Part shown: piece after piece, positions 1-7,200 of the stretch
Layout of the letters: the number at the start of each line of letters is the position of its first letter
How positions within the stretch are numbered: the stretch's first letter is position 1
NCBI GenBank assembly: GCA_946886545.1
Contig: CAMPIU010000088.1
Location: forward strand, 1 to 9,055
Direction: 5' to 3'
Source: an uncultured Flavobacteriales bacterium
Lineage (GTDB): Bacteria; Bacteroidota; Bacteroidia; Flavobacteriales; Crocinitomicaceae
Length of the DNA: 9,055 nucleotides
Translations under genes and position numbers: made by a program
The notes under the pieces: generated by a model
The model's database searches: none
Seen by the model: only the letters and a program-made list of their open reading frames with translations
What the model was told of the DNA's origin: nothing

Positions 1-1316
1 TACTTGTATTATTCCAACTATTCACATTTTCAGCAGGAGTAAATGCTCAAACACAAGATTCAAGCAGGATAATTATCCCTGAATTGAAGTTGAACATCAA
101 TAAATCGGGAACAAACTACATAAAAGGAACTTTTCTCGCTCAAACCTGGGCCAGGTATTCTGATTTTAATCCGGGAACCACCATTGATGGAACACCAAAG
201 ACAAGCTATGGTGACATTGGTATCAGGAGATGGCGTATCCAGGTTTTTGGTCAGCTGACTAACCGCATTTATTTCTATACGCAATTCGGTCAAAATAATT
301 TTAGTTTTTTGCAGCAGAGACATACAGGCGCTTTCTTACATGATGCCGTAACGGAATTCCGGGTACTTAAACAATTGCAGATTGGCGGTGGATTAACTGC
401 CTGGGGTGGTGTTTCGCGCTTTTCTTCACCGGCTGTAGCCAATATTATGGGACTAGATGCTCCGATTTACCAACAGGCAACGAATGGAATTAGTGACCAG
501 TTTTCCCGGAAATTATCACTGTATTTGAAAGGGGAAGTTTCCGGATTGAATTATCGGGTAGCATTGAGCAGACCTATGTCAGTCAGGAATAGCACAGTTG
601 CCATTCCACCGATTAGCACAAACTCAAACTTTAATACGGAAGCTCCGCTGGCTCAAACCTCCGGATATTTATTTTGGCAGTTCTTCGAAAAAGAAACAAC
701 CCCGAATCCTTACATGAGCGGAACTTATCTTGGAAAAAAGAAGCTACTGAACCTTGGAGTTGGTTGGGTGCAGCAAAACCAAGCGATGTGGCATACAACT
801 GATTTGGGAGATACAAACAGAACCAATTTATTATTGCTTGGGGCTGATGTATTCCTGGATCTCCCGATAGGTCAAAAAGGAGCAGTACTGAATACCTATG
901 TTGCTTACAATAATTTCAATTACGGAAGAAATTACCTTCGAATGTTGAACGGAATGAATCCTGCGAATGGAGTAAATGCGGAAGGAACATTAAATGGACC
1001 AGGTGTGAACTATCCGATGATCGGTACCGGGAATATTATTTTTACACAAGTTGGTTACAAATTCAAAGATGACCTGTTAAAAGATAATGGAACATTGATG
1101 CCTTATCTGGAGATTCAATATTCGCAATTTCAGGCATTGAAGGATCCGGCTGTGATGTTTGAGGGAGGAATTAATTGGTTGATTCATGGGACTCACGGCA
1201 CTAAATTGTCTTTAGGCTTGCAAAACAGGCCTGTTTTTGAAAACAACTCACTGGGAGTCGCTGTTCAAACAATGCGTAAAAATATGTTGGTACTGCAATA
1301 TCAAATTGCATTTTAA
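1..1316 (+). CDS. Outer-membrane beta-barrel porin, O/P-like (5' partial)
   Basis: Probable passive channel of the outer membrane; the substrate cannot be read from the sequence. The frame is open from base 3, giving 437 visible residues before the TAA at 1314-1316. The first visible residues (LVLFQLFTFSAGVNA, then QTQDSS) look like the hydrophobic core and cleavage site of a Sec signal peptide, so the true start lies left of the window. A TTG at 84 could be mistaken for a start, but it falls after this cleavage site. The mature part shows alternating polar/aromatic beta-strands (DIGIRRWRIQVFGQ, RIYFYTQFGQNNF), glycine-rich turns and a C-terminal strand ending in QYQIAF; a terminal Phe is the usual barrel-assembly signal. 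The strand style resembles the phosphate-selective porin O/P family, but a profile search would be needed to fix the family. Barrel porin is fairly sure; the O/P assignment is less so. Confidence 0.72.
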   Translation, partial: LVLFQLFTFSAGVNAQTQDSSRIIIPELKLNINKSGTNYIKGTFLAQTWARYSDFNPGTTIDGTPKTSYGDIGIRRWRIQVFGQLTNRIYFYTQFGQNNFSFLQQRHTGAFLHDAVTEFRVLKQLQIGGGLTAWGGVSRFSSPAVANIMGLDAPIYQQATNGISDQFSRKLSLYLKGEVSGLNYRVALSRPMSVRNSTVAIPPISTNSNFNTEAPLAQTSGYLFWQFFEKETTPNPYMSGTYLGKKKLLNLGVGWVQQNQAMWHTTDLGDTNRTNLLLLGADVFLDLPIGQKGAVLNTYVAYNNFNYGRNYLRMLNGMNPANGVNAEGTLNGPGVNYPMIGTGNIIFTQVGYKFKDDLLKDNGTLMPYLEIQYSQFQALKDPAVMFEGGINWLIHGTHGTKLSLGLQNRPVFENNSLGVAVQTMRKNMLVLQYQIAF

Positions 1317-1322
1317 CTTTTC

Positions 1323-1330
1323 TATATTTA
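1323..1330 (+). promoter_or_regulatory. Possible -7 box before the small exported-protein gene
   Basis: TATATTTA matches the Bacteroidota TAnnTTTG -7 consensus at all fixed bases but the last. It lies in the 43-base gap after the porin gene and would give a leader of roughly 20 bases before the ATG at 1360. No convincing -33 TTG stands 17-20 bases upstream, so read-through from the porin gene is an equally good explanation. Confidence 0.25.
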
Positions 1331-1359
1331 TGCATTATACTATCAACACCACAAACAAC

Positions 1360-1848
1360 ATGAAATATTTAAGCATCCTGGTATTTGCACTGGTATTTTC
1401 TTTCCATGGCAAGGCACAAAAAATTCAAGCTTGTGATTCTGTTCCTGTATTGAATTCAGAGATATTGAAAGTTTTAAAACCTTACGTGGGACAGAAAATT
1501 CTGAGAGGTGAATGCTGGGACATCCTTAGCTTGGCTTTAAATGAAACACATGCCAATTGGAATGGATATGATGTGTTCGGAACTCCCTATGATTATAAAA
1601 AAAAATGTATTTCTCCCGGAGACATTATTGCTTTTAAAGGAGTCAAATTTGGCGGAATACAAAATGGCATCAAGTACTTCGAAGAAATGGAGAAACACTT
1701 TGCTGTCGTTAAAGAAGTCAGAGCAAACGGAGAATTACTGTTGCTGCACCAAAATACAGGTAAGTTTGGAAAAAAACTAGGAGAGTCGAGTATCTATATC
1801 GGAGATCTGAAGAAGGGAAAAATGGAATTTTTCCGCCCCACTTATTAG
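1360..1848 (+). CDS. Exported small protein, putative NlpC/P60-like Cys-His fold
   Basis: This 162-residue protein has a short Sec signal peptide: MK, a hydrophobic core at about 3-15, and likely cleavage after HGKA (19/20), so it should act in the periplasm or outside. I chose the ATG at 1360 because it gives a clean signal peptide. The same frame stays open back to about 1237, but those codons overlap the porin gene, and an ATG at 1330 would bury the signal sequence. The mature part has GECWD (Cys52), SPGDIIAF (86-92), KHFAVV (His113) and LLHQN (His130, Asn132). This order recalls NlpC/P60-superfamily proteins of the BBC1/AIM3 cysteine-proteinase-fold kind, where Cys, His and a third polar residue form the active site. 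The resemblance is from memory of the motifs, so enzymatic activity is inference. The stop overlaps the stop of the convergent rRNA methyltransferase gene by 4 bases. An A9 run lies inside the gene. Confidence 0.7.
   Translation: MKYLSILVFALVFSFHGKAQKIQACDSVPVLNSEILKVLKPYVGQKILRGECWDILSLALNETHANWNGYDVFGTPYDYKKKCISPGDIIAFKGVKFGGIQNGIKYFEEMEKHFAVVKEVRANGELLLLHQNTGKFGKKLGESSIYIGDLKKGKMEFFRPTY
1597..1605 (+). repeat. A9 homopolymer inside the exported-protein gene
   Basis: Nine consecutive A encode Lys80-82, just before Cys83. Loss of one A would shift translation into a frame that stays open to 1780; gain of one A would reach a TAA at 1635. Either change removes His113 and the HQN motif, so slippage here would inactivate the putative active site. 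Confidence 0.85.
1816..1834. repeat. Perfect 8-bp inverted repeat near convergent gene ends
   Basis: GGAAAAAT (1816-1823) and ATTTTTCC (1827-1834) are perfect complements around a 3-base GGA loop. They lie about 12 bases before the overlapping stop codons of two convergent genes. The stem is AT-rich and no U-run follows on either strand, so it is at most a weak bidirectional terminator or mRNA end-protecting hairpin. Confidence 0.5.
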
Positions 1849-3182
1849 TCAATCCGCATTCTGATCCGCCATTCCTTCGGAAAGAGATTGTTAAATCTGT
1901 TACCCAAATGTTTGATCCAGCCAAGGCTTGTTCCTTCGAATGAAACAGTATTAAATCCGTGTTTTCCTTCCAGGGTGAAAGTTTCACCTTTCAGGTAATG
2001 CAATGCTTGATCTCGTGTCAAAGGAATATCAGCAATATGCTTTGAACGAATTGCGGAATCAAGGGCCAATGCTTCGTTTGGAATTAATCCTTTACGTGAG
2101 ATTTCACCCAGTTCTGTCCCCAATTTGATGATTCGCAGATTGGAATGCAGTGTTTCTACCAGTTCGGATAAGCCAGGCGGAATAGCAAACACATAATTGT
2201 TCCATTGAATAAATTCTGATTTCGAATCGCCGATCCACTCATTAAACCAGGTCTCCGGTTTTAATCGTGTCAGTGAACTTTTCTTCTTTGATTTGATCTT
2301 GTGTGCACGCTCTTCCCCCTGTTTTTGAATGACTACCACATAAAAACCTTCCGTTTTCAGTTCTGACGGAAGGGCATAGTACCCGATTCCATCTCTTCCC
2401 TTTTTGGCAAATGGAATCTCCAGGGAATGAATTTGGGATTCTGTCTGATCTAAGATCCATCGAACGTTTTCTTCATTCTCATCCGCATTGAAAGTACAGG
2501 TCGAATAGATCAAAAAACCATTTGGTTTTAAGGAATCCCAGACATCCATCACAATTCTTTTTTGCCGCGAGGCGCATAGCTTTACGGATTCAGGCGACCA
2601 TTCGTTCCGTGCTTCCTGGTCTTTTCTGAACATTCCTTCACCGGAGCATGGAGCATCAATTAAAATGCAGTCAAACAAGCTTTTTAATCCTTCAAAATCT
2701 ACCGGATCGTTATTGCTGACCAACGTGTTTTTGGCTCCCCATTTGGTCAGGTTTTCCTTTAAAATTTTTGATCTGTTTTGAATTACTTCATTTGCCAGTA
2801 ACAGGCCTTTCCCATTTAAAAAGTCTGTGATAAGCGTGCTTTTTCCTCCGGGTGCGGCACATAAGTCCAATAAAACAGGCTCGTCCGGAAGGTTCAATTG
2901 TCTTAAAATACAATCGATAAATTGAGAACCTGCTTCCTGCGGATAATACCTGCCTCCATGAAAATGCGGATCCAGCGTGAATATGGGTCTTTCCGGAAGA
3001 TAAAATCCATTTTTTGACCATGGAATTTCTTCCAATCCCTCAAAAACAGAGACTCCTTTGGATGAATTGATCCGAATTGCGATCGGTTGTTCCTCATTTA
3101 AAGCACGAAGCAGCGAATCTCCCAAGAATGGGTCATTTTTAACTCGCTCAACGAATGCTTCAGGAAGTTCGACTTTAGTCAT
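1845..3182 (-). CDS. rsmF: RsmF-type rRNA m5C methyltransferase (NOL1/NOP2/Sun family)
   Basis: SAM-dependent RNA cytosine-C5 methyltransferase of 445 residues, in the range of its family. Residues about 1-100 form the family's N-terminal domain (AIRINSSKG at 35-43, GRYYPQEAGSQF at 77-88). The Rossmann core has the SAM-binding LDLCAAPGGKST (105-116), IDAPCSGEG (175-183, Cys179, used for enzyme release) and YSTCTF (226-231, Cys229, the catalytic nucleophile). The C-terminal part carries the PUA-like domain of RsmF proteins and ends with GNRFNN and FPKEWRI (427-440). E. coli RsmF methylates C1407 of 16S rRNA, and the Thermus enzyme modifies several nearby decoding-site cytosines; the exact target here is inferred. 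The ATG at 3180-3182 overlaps the tsaD stop as ATGA, pointing to one transcript and coupled translation. Both cysteines are intact, so the enzyme should be active. Confidence 0.9.
   Translation of the reverse strand: MTKVELPEAFVERVKNDPFLGDSLLRALNEEQPIAIRINSSKGVSVFEGLEEIPWSKNGFYLPERPIFTLDPHFHGGRYYPQEAGSQFIDCILRQLNLPDEPVLLDLCAAPGGKSTLITDFLNGKGLLLANEVIQNRSKILKENLTKWGAKNTLVSNNDPVDFEGLKSLFDCILIDAPCSGEGMFRKDQEARNEWSPESVKLCASRQKRIVMDVWDSLKPNGFLIYSTCTFNADENEENVRWILDQTESQIHSLEIPFAKKGRDGIGYYALPSELKTEGFYVVVIQKQGEERAHKIKSKKKSSLTRLKPETWFNEWIGDSKSEFIQWNNYVFAIPPGLSELVETLHSNLRIIKLGTELGEISRKGLIPNEALALDSAIRSKHIADIPLTRDQALHYLKGETFTLEGKHGFNTVSFEGTSLGWIKHLGNRFNNLFPKEWRIRMRID
3179..3182 (-). other. ATGA stop/start overlap of tsaD and rsmF
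   Basis: Read on the minus strand, the four bases ATGA hold both the ATG of the rRNA methyltransferase gene and the TGA of tsaD. No Shine-Dalgarno sequence is evident, so the second gene probably depends on ribosomes finishing tsaD (termination-reinitiation). Confidence 0.85.
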
Positions 3183-4207
3183 GGCTTTACAAATGGTAAT
3201 CGTGCATTTGCACTGATGGTTTGATCTGCAAATTGCATGTTTTCAGCGAGAAACTTCCCGGCAATTGCGATCATTGCGGCGTTGTCTGTACAATATTCAA
3301 ATTTTGGAATAAACACATTCCAGCCTCGTTTTTTTCCTTCTTCTTCCAATTTCGTTCTTAACCCTGAATTTGCAGAAACTCCTCCTGCAATTGCAATATC
3401 TTTAATTCCTGTATCAGTGGATACTTTCCGGAGTTGTTTGAAAAGAATTTCAAGGATGGTAGCCTGGATCGATGCGCACAGATCGGCCTTGTTCTCTTCT
3501 ATAAATTGCGGGTTTTTGGCAACTTCCTTTTGAATAAAATAAAGTACGGAAGTTTTTAGGCCGCTAAAACTGAAATTGTATCCTTCAACTTGTGGTTTTG
3601 CAAAAGAAAAGGCATGTGGGTTTCCTTCTTTCGCGTATTTATCAATTAAAGGTCCGCCCGGATAAGGGAAACCCAAAATTTTTGCAGTTTTATCGAAAGC
3701 TTCTCCCGCTGCATCGTCGATAGTTGTCCCAAGTACAGTCATTTCTACGGGAGAATCAACACGGACTAACTGTGTATGCCCGCCGGAAACAGTCATGCAA
3801 ATAAACGGAAATTGTGGTATGGGAACTCCTTCATTGATGAAATGTGCCAAAATATGGGCATGCATGTGATGAACTGCAACCATCGGTTTGTTGAGTGCAA
3901 GACTTAAAGATTTGGCAAATGCAGTTCCGACGACCAATGAACCCATCAATCCCGGACCTTGTGTAAATGCAATTAAATCAATATCTTTAAGTAAAGCCCC
4001 CGCTTTTTTTAGGGCTGCATCGACAACAGGAATGATGTTTTGCTGATGTGCACGTGAAGCTAATTCAGGGACTACGCCACCATACTGTTCATGAATTGCC
4101 TGGCTGGCTGTAACGTTGGATAAAATGGTATCATCTTTGAGTACAGCAGCTGAAGTATCATCACAAGATGACTCAATTCCCAGAATTACTAATGATTGTT
4201 GGCTCAA
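3179..4207 (-). CDS. tsaD: tRNA t6A37 threonylcarbamoyltransferase TsaD
   Basis: TsaD (Kae1/YgjD/Gcp family) transfers threonylcarbamoyl from threonylcarbamoyl-AMP, made by TsaC, to N6 of A37 in tRNAs decoding ANN codons. It works with TsaB and TsaE in the cytoplasm and is normally essential. The 342-residue length is typical. The ASKHA fold is shown by GIESSCDDTSAAV (10-22), GPGLMGSL (84-91), HHMHAH (113-118), SGGHTQL (141-147), GTTIDDAAGEAFDK (160-173), GGVSANSGLR (275-284) and CTDNAAM (306-312). By alignment with E. coli (His111, His115, Asp300) the metal ligands should be His114, His118 and Asp308. The start is a TTG at 4205-4207: it gives MSQQSLVILGIESSCDD, the usual N-terminus length, and I find no nearby in-frame ATG or GTG. 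The gene leads a two-gene minus-strand unit with the rRNA methyltransferase and diverges from tamB across 24 bases. Confidence 0.97.
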   Translation of the reverse strand: MSQQSLVILGIESSCDDTSAAVLKDDTILSNVTASQAIHEQYGGVVPELASRAHQQNIIPVVDAALKKAGALLKDIDLIAFTQGPGLMGSLVVGTAFAKSLSLALNKPMVAVHHMHAHILAHFINEGVPIPQFPFICMTVSGGHTQLVRVDSPVEMTVLGTTIDDAAGEAFDKTAKILGFPYPGGPLIDKYAKEGNPHAFSFAKPQVEGYNFSFSGLKTSVLYFIQKEVAKNPQFIEENKADLCASIQATILEILFKQLRKVSTDTGIKDIAIAGGVSANSGLRTKLEEEGKKRGWNVFIPKFEYCTDNAAMIAIAGKFLAENMQFADQTISANARLPFVKP

Positions 4208-4213
4208 CTTTGT

Positions 4214-4221
4214 TAAATTTG
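4214..4221 (+). promoter_or_regulatory. Candidate -7 box for tamB
   Basis: TAAATTTG matches the Bacteroidota primary-sigma -7 consensus TAnnTTTG at every fixed base. With the usual 5-7 base spacing, transcription would begin around 4226-4228, only 4-6 bases before the tamB ATG at 4232. The -33 region is weak: no TTG stands at 17-20 bases, and the nearest TTGs are 12-15 bases upstream. Confidence 0.42.
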
Positions 4222-4231
4222 TATATAATAC

Positions 4232-7200
4232 ATGGCAAAAGTACTCAAAATACTAGGTAGAATAGTAGGGATTTCTTTTGAATGGGTGCTTTTAGTGCTC
4301 ATACTCTTTGCCTTTGCTATTCGCACCAGCCAATTTCAAACTTATTTAGGGTCGCTCGCAACTGATTTTTTATCCAAAGAATTAAACACTGAGTTGCGCA
4401 TTGGAAAAATTGATATCGTTTTTTTTGATAAAGTTTATTTAAAGGATGTTTTTGTGCGTGACCTTCACGGAGACACTCTAGCCTCACTGAATCAAATCAT
4501 GGTTCGCGTTAAGAGTTTTGACCCGGGAGGTACATACATTAATTTAAAAAGCGTCGGACTTCTTAAAGGAAGAGTGGGAATTCAGCGCGATTCAATTAAT
4601 GGAGATTATAACTATGAGTTTATTGCCGATTATTTCTCCGGAAAAAAATCAAACAAACCCAAACAGGATCCGCCCAAAGTTACGATCGACAATGTGGACA
4701 TTGAATGGGTGACTATTTCGTATGATGATAACCGGAAAGGCAGGAATACTTACGGAATGGATTATGACCATTTGAAGTTCAAAGATGTAATTCTGCATAT
4801 GGTTGATCTTGAAGTAGAAAAAGGTATTTTGGCTTTTCAGCTAAAGCATCTGCAAACTCAGGAAAAATCAGGTTTTTGGTTGAATCGTTTGTTTGCGAAT
4901 GCGATCATCGATCCACATAAAGGAGTTCTTTTAAGCAATGTGGAAATCCAAACCTCGCGTTCCGCGATCTATGCTTCAAAATTAAACATGTTGATGAGTT
5001 CTTTGCAAGGATTCAATGATTTCGTAGACAGTGTATCATTTGACGCCGTAATAGATTCTTCCCGAATTAGTTTTTGGGATGTCTCCCAGTTTGGAACGGC
5101 CTTGGAGGGAATGAATGAAATGGTGTCGCTGAGTGCTTCCGTGACAAAGAAAGTAAAGGATTTGAAAATTGATAACCTCGATCTGCGCTTTGGGAAACGG
5201 AGCGTTGTACGTGGAAACTATTCCCTACCGGATTTCAGAGATCTGTCGGCATCAAACTTTAATGAGCGGATTGATTATGCGATGATTGATTTTTCTGACG
5301 TTGAAGAAATTAAACTTCCCAAGGATGCGGGAAGAAATAACATGAACTTCGACAAAATGGTGGATAGGCTTGAGTATGCTGAGATTCGGAATACAACTGT
5401 GAAGGGGTCTGTGGATAAATTTGCTCTGAAAAGCGATAAATTGCAGTCAGTGCTGGGTTCTGTTCAATTGGATAACGAAATAACATTCACCAAACTCAAG
5501 GAAGGCGGTTATTCATTCGACCGGACAAGAGAAGAGCAATACGATATTGTGATTGATAGTTTTAACCTGGCTAAATTCCTAGATAATTCGAAATTTGGAA
5601 ATGTTGCCGGTCAGGTTTATTTGAGTGGAGTAGTTGGTCAAAAAGACATAATTCGCTTGGAAACGCTCGAAGGTGATATTACCAAATTCATGTTCAATGA
5701 GTACACCTATTCCAATATCCAGGTAAGTAACGGTTCATTCATTGAAAATATTCTGGATGCTGATCTAAAGGTCGATGACCCTAATTTGAAGCTGGAATTT
5801 GACGGATATGTGGATGTTTCTAAAGTTCAGCATTTCGACTTCAAAGTTGAAGTTGAAAAAGCTAACCTGGGGCATTTGAATTTTGTTAAGGATCCGGAAT
5901 CCTCGTTTGTAGGGAATTTAGACCTGGATCTTAAAGGAAATTCCCTGGAAACTTATGAAGGATTGATAAATGCAAATAGTATTGAATTTATTGAGAAAGG
6001 TAAAAAAATGACTTTACCTGATTTGAGTCTTTACATCGAACGAAACCCTGAAAGCGATCGTTTTGAATTGAGAAGCGACATTGTCGATGCAGATTTAAAT
6101 GGGAAAATTAATTTCAAGACCATTCCAATTGCTGTTAATAATGGCCTTTCCGATGCATTCCCATCCTATTTTTCTCCTAAGCCATTTCCCAAAGGAATGG
6201 AGTCAAAAGATCATTTTGACATGACGGCAACGATTAAAAACTCACAGGATTTCTTAAATATTTTCGTTCCGAATTTGGAAATTGCATACGGAACTGTTGT
6301 TAAAGTGGAACTTGACTCGAGAACGCACCACCAGATGTTGGATATTCAATCTTCTCAAATAAGCTATGAAAAGCTGATGAATGAGAAGAGTAAATCATAT
6401 TTAACGAACGTCGTTTTACATCAGGAATTTACTCAGGGGAACGGTACGCTTACATTGAATGCTGGCAAGACCCAATTGAGAGATTCCCTGGATGTTGAGA
6501 ATATTCAGCTCACAATGAACGGAACTAAAAATATCTATAAAACGGATCTGAGTTGGAATATCGGGGTGCCGAACACCTCTGAATTTGAGTTCATTGTTGA
6601 TGTCCGGGAAGAAGGAGAATTTGATATCCAGGTGAAACCTTCCTATTTCTCAGTTAAAAACAACAAGTGGGAGATCATGAATACCGGTCAGTTGGTTTAT
6701 AAAGAAAAACACCTGGAGATTAAACACCTCATGTTGGAGAGAGAGAATCAATTCTTGTCGGTAAATGGTATTTTATCAGAAAACCCGGAGGATTACCTAA
6801 CAATCAATGCCAATGAATTGCATGTCGAGGAGTTCTCATCCCTTTTGGGAACGGAGATCAAAATGAAAGGAAGTTTGGACGGAACTGCACGTTTGGCAAC
6901 TCCGTTTACAGATATCAAAGTTGACGGAGATTTTGTCTTAAAAGATCTGTTTCTCGAAGGACAGGAAATAGGAGATGTTCATCTGAACGGTATTTGGATC
7001 GATCTGGAACAAAAAATCATTCTAAACGGAGATTTAAAGTACCGCGATCTGCAAACATTTGATTTTAACGGATATATCCTGCCTCTTAAGAAAGACGATA
7101 ACATCAACTTTGACCTTGAGTTTAAGGACATGAATTTGTCTTTTGCAAATGCTTTTATGGATCCTAAAGTTCTTTCAGACATTTCGGGAACCATCAAGGG

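Noticed and set aside
60..323. Minus-strand open frame of 87 codons opposite the porin gene
   Set aside because: It is fully antisense to a convincing porin frame and shows no recognisable domain.
1237..1359. Upstream extension of the small exported protein into the porin gene
   Set aside because: It overlaps the porin coding sequence, reads as an unlikely peptide, and would bury the clear signal peptide that starts at 1360.
4224..4229. TATAAT hexamer resembling an E. coli -10 box before tamB
   Set aside because: It lies 2 bases before the tamB ATG, so transcription would begin inside the coding sequence, and Bacteroidota primary sigma factors use TAnnTTTG instead.
4419..4426. T8 run near the start of tamB as a slippage site
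   Set aside because: It encodes an ordinary Val-Phe-Phe stretch, and nothing else suggests phase variation of tamB.
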